Shown here piece after piece: positions 34,105 through 41,550 of a stretch of DNA of 64,000 nt. The notes beneath the pieces are model-generated. The model saw only the letters and a program-made list of their open reading frames with translations, had not been told where the DNA came from and did not search any database. The stretch spans positions 186,001 through 250,000 of the forward strand of contig NZ_FRBL01000010.1 in assembly GCF_900142605.1 (NCBI RefSeq), read 5' to 3'. Position numbers and translations under genes: made by a program. Source of the DNA: Chitinophaga jiangningensis. Its GTDB lineage: Bacteria > Bacteroidota > Bacteroidia > Chitinophagales > Chitinophagaceae. The stretch's first letter is position 1. The number at the start of each line of letters is the position of its first letter.

Positions 34105-35250
34105 TTATTGGTTACCGGTAATAATGAGGGTAATCCCTCCTTTCACTTTGCCGGTACCCACATTGGTATTTACAATGTTCAATGCAATCGCCTCTCCGGC
34201 CACAAGCCCGAAATCAGGGATTTTCAGGTTGAACTTCGAACATTTATTGCTATCGAATATAGCGTTGAACTCTTTAAATAACGCCTTGAAAGAAGTAGCA
34301 GGAGCAGCACCGCTGTAGATCTGGGTAATAGCCGCATCTACCTGTTTCTGGATCGCCTGCTGTCTTTCCACACTCATCCCTTCTTTACTTTGACTTACCA
34401 CGTCGAAGCCTGTACGACCCGCTCTTACCGTTACGCTTTCTGCGCCCTTACTTTCCAGTACCGGCACCAGTTTGGCCACCAGGTCGGCGGTGTTTTCGCG
34501 GAAGCGGAAATTAGCCAGGGCAGGGTGCTGCAGCGCAATGATCTGATCTTTCGTGAGCGGTACAAACTTGATGTTTTCCTGCGCATTAGCCGTGTGGATC
34601 AGCTGGAAGTTATAGTTCTGCGCCTGACCGGTGATGTTCAGGTTCTTCTGGCCGATGTGGCGGTCGATGGTTGGATCGAGGCCATATAAACTGATCGGCT
34701 TATCCAGCGGACTGAAAGAATAGGTGCGTGCAAACAGGCAGCGGTGCCCGGCCTGGTGATTCTGCACATCAAAAGGAACGTTTACACTACCGCTGCTCAG
34801 GGGCAGTAAAAATGAATCCAGTTGCGTGAGTGCAATGTTTTCTGCATAGCGGGTATCAAAACCCAGTGAAGGAGTGCAGAGGAAAAATTCCACTTTTGCC
34901 GTAGGAACGGTAATGTCTCCACGATTATTAACTGTACACTGAATGTTGTACTGTTGGCCTGCCTGCAACGCCGTAGTAGGCGCACCAGGGTTAGCCATAG
35001 GCGTCACCGTTATATCCGGTGAATTCCAGAATGTAATATTGCTGAAAGGGCGGACGCCAAGGTCGGTGCCATATGACCGGATGTATAAAAATGAGCTGTC
35101 GTTTACTTTTTCAGGGCGCCTTTTGCCACCCGTGGTACTGTTGGTGGCGTAGAGGCGGTCGATAAGGGCTGGTGCTTCCGCAATATATTTATCTGTATTG
35201 CCTTGCAGCTCCTTCAGGTATGCTTGAATATTTGCAATTGTTTCGTTCAT
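34105..35250 (-). CDS. CARDB-like protein, partner of the phospholipase-C-like gene
   Basis: A 381-residue protein from the ATG at 35250; a longer frame to 35388 would overlap the upstream gene. No signal peptide. Residues about 60-200 look like an Ig-like CARDB module: SPDITVTPMANPGAP, QYNIQCTVNNRGDITVPTAKV, VEFFLCTPSLGFD. The C-terminal part has a helix and strands with SVTVRAGRTGFDVVSQ and ends GKVKGGITLIITG. It follows the 637-residue gene by 40 bp on the same strand. Role unknown. Confidence 0.6.
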   Translation of the reverse strand: MNETIANIQAYLKELQGNTDKYIAEAPALIDRLYATNSTTGGKRRPEKVNDSSFLYIRSYGTDLGVRPFSNITFWNSPDITVTPMANPGAPTTALQAGQQYNIQCTVNNRGDITVPTAKVEFFLCTPSLGFDTRYAENIALTQLDSFLLPLSSGSVNVPFDVQNHQAGHRCLFARTYSFSPLDKPISLYGLDPTIDRHIGQKNLNITGQAQNYNFQLIHTANAQENIKFVPLTKDQIIALQHPALANFRFRENTADLVAKLVPVLESKGAESVTVRAGRTGFDVVSQSKEGMSVERQQAIQKQVDAAITQIYSGAAPATSFKALFKEFNAIFDSNKCSKFNLKIPDFGLVAGEAIALNIVNTNVGTGKVKGGITLIITGNQ

Positions 35251-35290
35251 AAATTTAATTTTTTGGGGAGATGAAATAACAAAGGATTTA

Positions 35291-37204
35291 TCAGGCCGGC
35301 GGAATGAACGTGAGATCAACTGGTGTAGTGTCGAGCTGATCAGGTTGTTCACGCGGATCGCCTTTTTGTGTCCAGCAGGGATATCCATATCCTCTGTCGG
35401 CGTCCATATTGAAATCCGGGAACTTGATATTCTTTTTCCAGCGGTCGTAAATCTCTTCTGTCAGCATCATCGCGTTGCCGAGAGAAGGCTTGATACCTGT
35501 GGTAGCGGCCGGGTTAAAGGCTGCAACAACCTGTGATTCCGGACCGTTGAGCGTTGCCAGTGTATCGATCAGTGTTTTGCTCAGCGGAATTTTATCAAAT
35601 GCGTAGTGCAGTGCGGTATTACTGAAATAGCTGTTAGGAGCCGGATGTGCCGGGTTTTGTTCAGTAGCTCCGGATACCGGTGGATAGATCATATGTTTTT
35701 CCCGGTGGAACAATTCATCCAGGAATCCGCCTGCGCCCAGGGTTACAGCGAGTTTTGGCAGCTGGCCAAACAGGTCGCCGGCTTTGGTACCCAGTGGGTC
35801 AGGGAAGCTGGTGTTTTTAAACTGTGCGAAGCGTGGTTCGTTCAGGTGTTCCTGCATGGGGAATGCGAGTCCGTTGAAAGCCACGCCCAGCCTGAAGTTC
35901 TGGAATGCATTGTACAATTGTTCGTACACCAGGCTTGCTGCATAACGGATACCCGCAGTAGTGAGGGTGGTGAGGGAGCCAACGATGGCATCCACCAGGG
36001 CATGTGCCGCTGCAATGGCCGCCAGGATCAGCGCCGCCAGGATCAGGAAGATGGCAAGGAAGCTGAAGTTACCCGCCTGATCTACCGCATCTTCGATGAA
36101 GTCGCCGATATCGCCGAGGTCTTCCATCGCTTTTTCCCATACTTCTTCCAGTTCAGCGGTGAGGCTGTATGGTTCAGGTTTTGGGATGGTGCCGGTATCG
36201 GTGGCGTTGCGCATCCATTTGTACCAGAGTCGGTAGGCATTGTTTACATCTTCTGCACTGATAGCAGGGCCGTATTCATTATCATCTGCGGAGCCGCTGT
36301 TAAATACTTCGTTCAGTGTTTCTGCAATGAGTTTTGAAAGGTCCCCAGGCATGTGTGTATCCGGATCCGGAATTTCATCTTCCGCATCTGGTGCAGAGAT
36401 AACGCCTTCGAAGTTGAAATTATACAGGGCATGCAGTTTGGAGCGGTTCCAGTCGGTACCCTCTTTCAAAAACATATTGAACACGTCCTGGAAATTTTCC
36501 AGGGTCTTATGTCGTTGTGCATGGATGCGGTAAGGTCCACCTGAATTTACATTTACATATGGATGACCTACCGTATCAGCTGTAAAGTGGGTGAGGTACC
36601 CAATGGCGTACAGATGCTCCGGCGTGTTGGGTTGGGTCTTATCGAGGAGGGCTTTGGCAAATCTGCCGGTTTTGCGGTAGTGCATGGCATCAAACCACCA
36701 CCATTTACCTTTGTCTTGTCCGTCGCGGTAAGGGTGAGCCAATACATTATACACATTGAATTCGGTCACGAATTCCTTGAGCATTTCCACCAGGGTAGCT
36801 GCGAGGCCGTCAATCACCTTTTGCATATCCTTAAACAGCTCTTCGATTTCGGAGAGGGTGGAAGAGTTGTCGATCACCTGGTCAGCAGCGTATCCGGCAG
36901 CTTCCACTGCATCAATGATCGGCTGTGGTACGGCATCCAGTAAACCTTTTTTGAAGCCTTCTATGGCGTCATACACTTTAAAATAGATCTGAGCAAGATC
37001 ACCTACGGTGCCGTTCCAGTCTTTGGTGTTAAAAAACAGGAAATCAGGTCCCTGGCATCCCAGAAACAAATAGGGCAGATGTTTAGGATCAGAGAGGGCA
37101 GCTTTGATGTCGGCATACGCCGCACTTCCACCAAGTCCTTGGCCATTTTGAATTTGCGACCGCAATTGCTGAGCGATCATGTGATGCAACGATGGTCCGG
37201 GCAT
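35291..37204 (-). CDS. Zinc-dependent phospholipase C-like protein
   Basis: A 637-residue protein starting MPGPSLHHMIAQQL. The first 240 residues have the zinc-phospholipase C layout: H7/H8, the PYLFLGCQGPDFLFF block with D54, H175 in the DAMHYRKTG segment, then YAIGYLTHFTADTVGHPYVN with H206, D210 and H214, and H228/H232. These are the expected metal ligands. There is no signal peptide, unlike clostridial PlcA. A hydrophobic stretch near 385-415 may span a membrane. It is the first gene of a pair with the CARDB-like protein. Substrate and location are uncertain; it could be delivered by a secretion system. Confidence 0.65.
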   Translation of the reverse strand: MPGPSLHHMIAQQLRSQIQNGQGLGGSAAYADIKAALSDPKHLPYLFLGCQGPDFLFFNTKDWNGTVGDLAQIYFKVYDAIEGFKKGLLDAVPQPIIDAVEAAGYAADQVIDNSSTLSEIEELFKDMQKVIDGLAATLVEMLKEFVTEFNVYNVLAHPYRDGQDKGKWWWFDAMHYRKTGRFAKALLDKTQPNTPEHLYAIGYLTHFTADTVGHPYVNVNSGGPYRIHAQRHKTLENFQDVFNMFLKEGTDWNRSKLHALYNFNFEGVISAPDAEDEIPDPDTHMPGDLSKLIAETLNEVFNSGSADDNEYGPAISAEDVNNAYRLWYKWMRNATDTGTIPKPEPYSLTAELEEVWEKAMEDLGDIGDFIEDAVDQAGNFSFLAIFLILAALILAAIAAAHALVDAIVGSLTTLTTAGIRYAASLVYEQLYNAFQNFRLGVAFNGLAFPMQEHLNEPRFAQFKNTSFPDPLGTKAGDLFGQLPKLAVTLGAGGFLDELFHREKHMIYPPVSGATEQNPAHPAPNSYFSNTALHYAFDKIPLSKTLIDTLATLNGPESQVVAAFNPAATTGIKPSLGNAMMLTEEIYDRWKKNIKFPDFNMDADRGYGYPCWTQKGDPREQPDQLDTTPVDLTFIPPA

Positions 37205-37721
37205 AACTAAATTTTTTGGGGTTTAAAAAATGAAAACGAATCACCATGAAGTATCGCCGCTGGTTGGATTAATAAACATTTAGTGCTACAGTACCAGCTT
37301 ATTTTGAGGTTGCGTATACCCTGATGTTGAATGCAAAATTAGGAGTGTCGATGATAGTTGAAAAGAGGGAAAGTGCTGGTTTTAGTTTATCCGGGGAGAT
37401 GGAGCGGACGGCTGGCAGTGATGCCGCGGTAACTGGCAGGAATTTTTTGAAAACCGGTGTTGGGGGAGTACGTAGTTGTCAAATGCGTAGAAATACGCAG
37501 GGCTTTTTTCTCGCAAAGGGGCGTAAGGATTTTAAGCTTGCAAAGGATTTTGTTTTAGGCGCCTTTGGCGCCAGGGGAGCGATCTTTTTTCTCGCAAAGC
37601 AGCGAAAGCAGGTAAGCAGCCAAGTATTGTGTTTTGTTAGTTTGCAGTGTTTTCGCGCCGGCGGCGCGGAAGCACTGCAAGATAAAGGATGCCGAAGGCA
37701 TCCTTTATCTTGCAGTATAAA
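37205..37721. repeat. Gene-free stretch with direct repeats and double hairpin C
   Basis: I see no credible gene; a 133-codon frame at 37324-37725 runs through repeats and is rejected. A 16-base direct repeat CTTTTTTCTCGCAAAG occurs at 37503-37518 and 37584-37599, each followed by a GCGNAAG-like tail, a pattern I know from other Bacteroidota intergenic DNA. A GGCGCC-TTT-GGCGCC hairpin lies at 37558-37572 between them. Hairpin pair C closes the stretch. Confidence 0.65.
37642..37716. repeat. Overlapping double hairpin C
   Basis: First hairpin 37642-37680: 18-bp arms beginning TTGCAGTGTTTTCG, GGC loop, with two G-U-compatible mismatches. Second hairpin 37674-37716: 20-bp perfect arms beginning ACTGCAAGATAAAGG, GAA loop. 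They share about seven bases (37674-37680). It lies just after the stop of the minus-strand gene at 37722, so it may terminate that gene. Confidence 0.85.
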
Positions 37722-38372
37722 TTAGTACCCAATGGTAAATCTTTCCCGGTGATGCTGCGGCTTTTCCAGCTCATCAATCAAGGCAGCGGCATAATCTTCC
37801 ACCGAAATTTTACTTTCTCCTTTATCATTTGTAATCAGGTCGTCCTTACCCAGCTTATATTTGCCGGTTCGTTCTCCGGGGCTGATATTGCCTGCCGGCG
37901 AAAAGAATACCCAGTCCAGTTCTTTTTCCTTCGGAAGAAAATCGTGGTATACTTCGGCCAGTGCTTTAACTGCCGGCAGCATTTGCTCAGGGATGGCGCC
38001 GCTATCCATTACAGTAACCCCGGGCTTCACGAAGAGCGAGCCCGCTCCTCCTACCACCAACAAGCGCTTAATGCCAGCCTCCCGGATACCTTTAAGAATG
38101 GATTTGTAACCACTGAGCGTATCGGCGGCAATGTGCGGATTGCTCCAGCCCGGATTATAGGCGCTGATCACTACATCCGCACCTTTAACAGCTTCAGCCA
38201 CCACGCCCGGATTTTGAACATCACCATGTATGGCGGTAAAGTGATCGTTTTTAATATTGATTTTTTCAGGATTACGTACGACTGTTTTCACATGGTGTCC
38301 TCTTGATAAAGCTTCTTTTACCAGTGCCGAACCAATAAAGCCGCTGCCTCCGATGATTACTATGTTTGCCAT
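37722..38372 (-). CDS. NAD(P)-binding oxidoreductase, atypical SDR
   Basis: A 216-residue protein from the ATG at 38372, which gives the canonical Rossmann start MANIVIIGGSGFIGSAL (GGxGxxG at about 8-14); the frame extends ten codons further. VVRNPEKI after beta-2 suggests NADPH. DVQNPGVVAEAVKGADVVISAY and RLLVVGGAGSLFV are the next blocks. The active-site YxxxK is absent, as in NmrA-like and BVR-B-like atypical SDRs that reduce quinones or flavins or act as redox sensors. Cytoplasmic; single gene. Confidence 0.8.
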   Translation of the reverse strand: MANIVIIGGSGFIGSALVKEALSRGHHVKTVVRNPEKINIKNDHFTAIHGDVQNPGVVAEAVKGADVVISAYNPGWSNPHIAADTLSGYKSILKGIREAGIKRLLVVGGAGSLFVKPGVTVMDSGAIPEQMLPAVKALAEVYHDFLPKEKELDWVFFSPAGNISPGERTGKYKLGKDDLITNDKGESKISVEDYAAALIDELEKPQHHRERFTIGY

Positions 38373-38778
38373 AAGATTTTCGTTTATATAGAAATAACAC
38401 ATGGCTGGGGAAAAGGTTGGTAGGGCAGGGAATGATGTTAGCAGAGATTATTGAGTAGATCTATCCGGATAGACGCCTGCCAGGCGTCTCTACTTCGCGA
38501 ATTAATAATGTAAACGAACATGGATAATTATTTCAGGTTTAGAATCATTGTAGATGTTTTGATAGACGCCTTGCAGGCGTCTATCAAAACATAATCTTCG
38601 CTTTAATCACGAAATATCTAAAGTCAAAGGTTCTCAACGCGAATAAAAGTTTATATACCGACTACTTGATAAATATTTAGCGCATACATTATTTTTTCAG
38701 GAAGATGCAGATGCCGCTGCTATTACATCTCCCTAAATACAATAAAAACACAATATCTAAATTGCCTAACTTAGGAAA
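38373..38778. repeat. Gene-free stretch with second pair of AGACGCC palindromes
   Basis: No credible gene. Two copies of the palindrome seen at 13142 and 13233 lie here: AGACGCCT-GCC-AGGCGTCT at 38471-38489, and AGACGCCT-TGC-AGGCGTCT at 38564-38582. The second is the core of a longer perfect hairpin at 38556-38590 with 16-bp arms starting GTTTTGATAGACGC. The remainder is AT-rich and should contain the promoter of the next gene, though I see no clear TAnnTTTG. Confidence 0.75.
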
Positions 38779-39282
38779 ATGGATAAGAACATAGAACTTA
38801 TAACCACCAATGATGAATGGGTGCTTAAAAAGAAGCTCCAGATATTTCAATTTGTTATCATGGTCCTATTTTTATTCACAGGTTGCCTATTCTGCCTAAC
38901 ATCAGGATTTACTGAATTTCACCAATCAGCGATTATAATCTTTACGGTGGGGCTTCTGATTTTCCTGTCATTTAAGGTTGTAAATCTGAAAAAGTACCGG
39001 AATAAACATTTACGAAAAACCGAACCAGGTAAGTTTATTATTGAAAACAGGGAATACGTGCTCGACTATACGAAGGATTATATCTGTATTTCCGAAATTA
39101 GAAGGAGGTACAGCACCCACTATGACCTGGACCTGGTAATTAAAAAAGAACGATTCTCGATAGCAAGCGGAGCCTCACGGAAAACCAGCCAGGCATTAGC
39201 TGCCAGTTTGAATGAGTTTTGTGAACTACGGGTGCGTATGCTTAATGACACCATTATTCCCTATTTGAAAAACGAAATCTGA
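38779..39282 (+). CDS. Hypothetical protein with two membrane helices
   Basis: A 167-residue protein. Two hydrophobic segments (about 20-42 and 50-68) are followed by a soluble domain with KKYRNKHLRKTEPGKFIIEN, YVLDYTKDYICISEIRRRY and DLDLVIKKERFSIAS. The architecture resembles small bacterial PH-like membrane proteins, but I cannot assign a family. It is 6 bp before the next gene and probably co-transcribed. The GC content is lower than in neighbours. Confidence 0.6.
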   Translation: MDKNIELITTNDEWVLKKKLQIFQFVIMVLFLFTGCLFCLTSGFTEFHQSAIIIFTVGLLIFLSFKVVNLKKYRNKHLRKTEPGKFIIENREYVLDYTKDYICISEIRRRYSTHYDLDLVIKKERFSIASGASRKTSQALAASLNEFCELRVRMLNDTIIPYLKNEI

Positions 39283-39288
39283 CATTTT

Positions 39289-39744
39289 GTGAGCAACCTA
39301 TATCACCTTGCAGATCTGGAATTTCCTGTTCTCAGAATCAGGCGGCAGGACCCCGCTATTTTTTATACAGCACAGTTACAGCAGTTAAGTATAGTTCCCA
39401 TTGGCCAGGATGCGTTTTATTATGATGACCTCACCATGATCTATGACAGCAGGGGAGCTGCATACCTGGTAACCCGTGTGATGCCGGATGCTGCGCCGGT
39501 ATTGCAAACCCTGAGGCGGGTATGGCCTATGTTCTCGGTTGAATTGGAGCTGGTGCAATTACGCATGCTGGACATTGCCGCTATCAAACAAGTTTGCCTC
39601 GACCACATCGCTCAATACAAAATGCGTTGGAAACCAGCCCGCCTCATTGCCGAAGACCTCGCCAAGCTTCATTCCTTTCCGGAAGTATTTCAATATTTTA
39701 ACGGGGAGAACGGTATCCATTACGGTCTGAAATTCGTTTTCTAA
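39289..39744 (+). CDS. Hypothetical protein
   Basis: A 151-residue cytoplasmic protein starting at GTG 39289, 6 bp after the preceding stop. It has strand-rich IFYTAQLQQLSIVPIGQDAFYYDDLTMIYDSRG (quoted as start IFYTAQLQQL and end YDSRG) and a helical LRMLDIAAIKQVCLDHIAQYK. No known domain is recognisable. The tight spacing suggests it works with the membrane protein upstream. Confidence 0.6.
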   Translation: MSNLYHLADLEFPVLRIRRQDPAIFYTAQLQQLSIVPIGQDAFYYDDLTMIYDSRGAAYLVTRVMPDAAPVLQTLRRVWPMFSVELELVQLRMLDIAAIKQVCLDHIAQYKMRWKPARLIAEDLAKLHSFPEVFQYFNGENGIHYGLKFVF

Positions 39745-39867
39745 TTCTCGCATTGCTGCCTGCCACTTGTTGTCGCCTTTTGCCGGCAGTGTATCCGGTT
39801 TGGAAAACCGGTTTGAAAATCATAATTTTTTGTTCCAATTATATAAGTAAATACAGGCCGATATAAT

Positions 39868-39875
39868 TAGATTTG
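39868..39875 (+). promoter_or_regulatory. -7 element TAGATTTG before the paoABC-like operon
   Basis: A perfect TAnnTTTG box about 100 bp before the start at 39977. No -33 TTG at the expected spacing. A hairpin-prone CCGGTTTGGAAAACCGG sequence (39795-39811) lies further upstream. Confidence 0.4.
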
Positions 39876-39976
39876 TGCTGATTCGGCCATTAGCCTGATT
39901 AATTGATATTCTGATAAGGAACTATTTAGTGTAAAGGAGGTTCATCACACCTTTCTAACAACACAACACTGCGTTT

Positions 39977-40567
39977 ATGAATGGCAAAAATTACTACAGC
40001 AGACGTTTTTTCCTGAAAACTTCAGGCGCCCTGGCGGCATTGGCAGCAATCCCGGCCACGGTGAAGTCGTTTTACATGGATGCTAAACGCCTGATCATCC
40101 CTCCCCGGCAAAAGCAGCCGCTGATCGTAAAGGTCAACAAACAAACCCATAAGCTGGATGTGGATACACGCACCACCTTGCTGGACCTGCTCCGGGAAGA
40201 CCTTCACCTCACAGGTACCAAAAAAGGTTGCGACCACGGCCAGTGCGGTGCCTGCACCGTGCATGTAAACGGGGAACGCGTACTGAGCTGTCTAACCCTG
40301 GCGGCTACACTGCCGGGCAAGGAAGTCACCACCATCGAAGGACTCGCTGATGGCGACCAGCTGCACCCCATGCAGGCGGCCTTCCTGGAATGCGATGGTT
40401 TCCAGTGCGGTTACTGTACACCGGGACAGATCATGTCGGCCGTGGCCTGCGTGAAAGAAGGGCATACCAAATCCGTAGCCGAAATTAAAGAGTTTATGAG
40501 CGGTAACCTTTGCCGCTGCGGCGCTTATAACGGTATTGTAGCATCCATTCAAAAAGTAGCAAAATGA
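39977..40567 (+). CDS. paoA: Aldehyde oxidoreductase [2Fe-2S] subunit with Tat signal (PaoA/YagT-like)
   Basis: A 196-residue subunit. The Tat signal is SRRFFLK at 8-14 followed by a hydrophobic stretch, so the folded complex is exported with cofactors. Two [2Fe-2S] sites are complete: C85, C90, C93 and C105 (plant-ferredoxin type) and C144, C147, C179 and C181 (helical domain). It carries electrons from the molybdenum site in the partner at 41551. The stop overlaps the next start by 4 bp. Confidence 0.9.
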   Translation: MNGKNYYSRRFFLKTSGALAALAAIPATVKSFYMDAKRLIIPPRQKQPLIVKVNKQTHKLDVDTRTTLLDLLREDLHLTGTKKGCDHGQCGACTVHVNGERVLSCLTLAATLPGKEVTTIEGLADGDQLHPMQAAFLECDGFQCGYCTPGQIMSAVACVKEGHTKSVAEIKEFMSGNLCRCGAYNGIVASIQKVAK

Positions 40568-41541
40568 AGCCATTCAGCTTTAGTAAATCCGACAAAGTAA
40601 GTAAGGCTTTATCTGCGAAGAAAGAAGCCGTACAGTTTCTGGCAGGTGGTACCAACCTGGTAGACCTCATGAAAAAAAATATAGCCGTTCCCGATGGGCT
40701 GATTGATATTACCGCTGTGCTGTCCGACAAAGTGGAAGCGCAATCCGGTAGCACCCGCATCGGCGCCATGGTGCGCAATAGCGCCCTGGCAACGGACCCG
40801 CAGATACTCGCTAAAAATCCGCTGGTAGCAAAAGCTGTTCTGGCAGGGGCCTCCCCGCAAATCAGGAATATGGCCTCCACCGCAGGCAACCTCCTGCAAC
40901 GTACCCGCTGTCCTTACTTCTACGAAACCAGTACTCCCTGCAATAAAAGAAAACCTGGCAGCGGATGCAGCGCCCTCCACGGTGAACAGCGCATGAGCGC
41001 CATCATCGGCTATAACGATGCCTGCGTGGCCGTACATCCGTCCGACCTCTGCATCGCACTCGCCGCACTCGGTGCATCCGTTAACGTTACGGATAAAGGC
41101 AATAAACAACTGGTAATACCATTCAAAGATTTTCATAAACTGCCGGAATCCACACCGGACCTGGATAACCATCTGCCGAAAGATGCCATCATCACCTCGG
41201 TGGATATTCCGGATAATCCGTTTAATAAGCATTTCGCGTACGTGAAACTGCGTGACCGCGACTCCTACGCTTTCGCGCTCGTATCAGTAGCCGCGGCGCT
41301 GGACCTGGACGGCACCCGTATTAAAGAGGCGCGACTGGCCTCCGGTGGGGTAGCCCATAAACCATGGCGCTGGCAAAAAGCGGAGCAATATCTCAAAGGA
41401 AAAGAAGCCAATGCCGCTACCTTCCACGCCGCCGCAGCTATCGTGGCCGATGAAGTGAAACCATTGCCTGGCAACGGTTTTAAGAAGGTTATGCTCATGG
41501 GCGCTATTGAAACTGCTTTGCAGCATTGTTTAACTGCTTAA
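40564..41541 (+). CDS. paoB: Aldehyde oxidoreductase FAD subunit (PaoB/YagS-like)
   Basis: A 325-residue FAD-binding subunit of the xanthine dehydrogenase family. FAD contacts appear in FLAGGTNLVDLMKKN (about 25-39) and in ASPQIRNMASTAGNLLQRTRC. A cysteine-rich insertion, C116, C126 and C135 in RCPYFYETSTPCNKRKPGSGC, matches the extra [4Fe-4S] cluster of E. coli PaoB, which sets this subgroup apart from ordinary xanthine dehydrogenases. It transfers electrons to the final acceptor. Co-transcribed and translationally coupled with paoA. Confidence 0.88.
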   Translation: MKPFSFSKSDKVSKALSAKKEAVQFLAGGTNLVDLMKKNIAVPDGLIDITAVLSDKVEAQSGSTRIGAMVRNSALATDPQILAKNPLVAKAVLAGASPQIRNMASTAGNLLQRTRCPYFYETSTPCNKRKPGSGCSALHGEQRMSAIIGYNDACVAVHPSDLCIALAALGASVNVTDKGNKQLVIPFKDFHKLPESTPDLDNHLPKDAIITSVDIPDNPFNKHFAYVKLRDRDSYAFALVSVAAALDLDGTRIKEARLASGGVAHKPWRWQKAEQYLKGKEANAATFHAAAAIVADEVKPLPGNGFKKVMLMGAIETALQHCLTA

Positions 41542-41550
41542 TCTATCAAC

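Noticed and set aside
35606..36337. 243-codon plus-strand frame opposite the phospholipase-C-like gene
   Set aside because: Shadow of a gene with visible metal-ligand motifs on the other strand.
37324..37725. 133-codon plus-strand frame
   Set aside because: It runs through direct repeats and a long hairpin and has low-complexity, repeat-derived peptide; no ribosome-binding or domain support.
37689..38306. 205-codon plus-strand frame
   Set aside because: Overlaps the hairpin and the complete Rossmann-fold gene on the minus strand.
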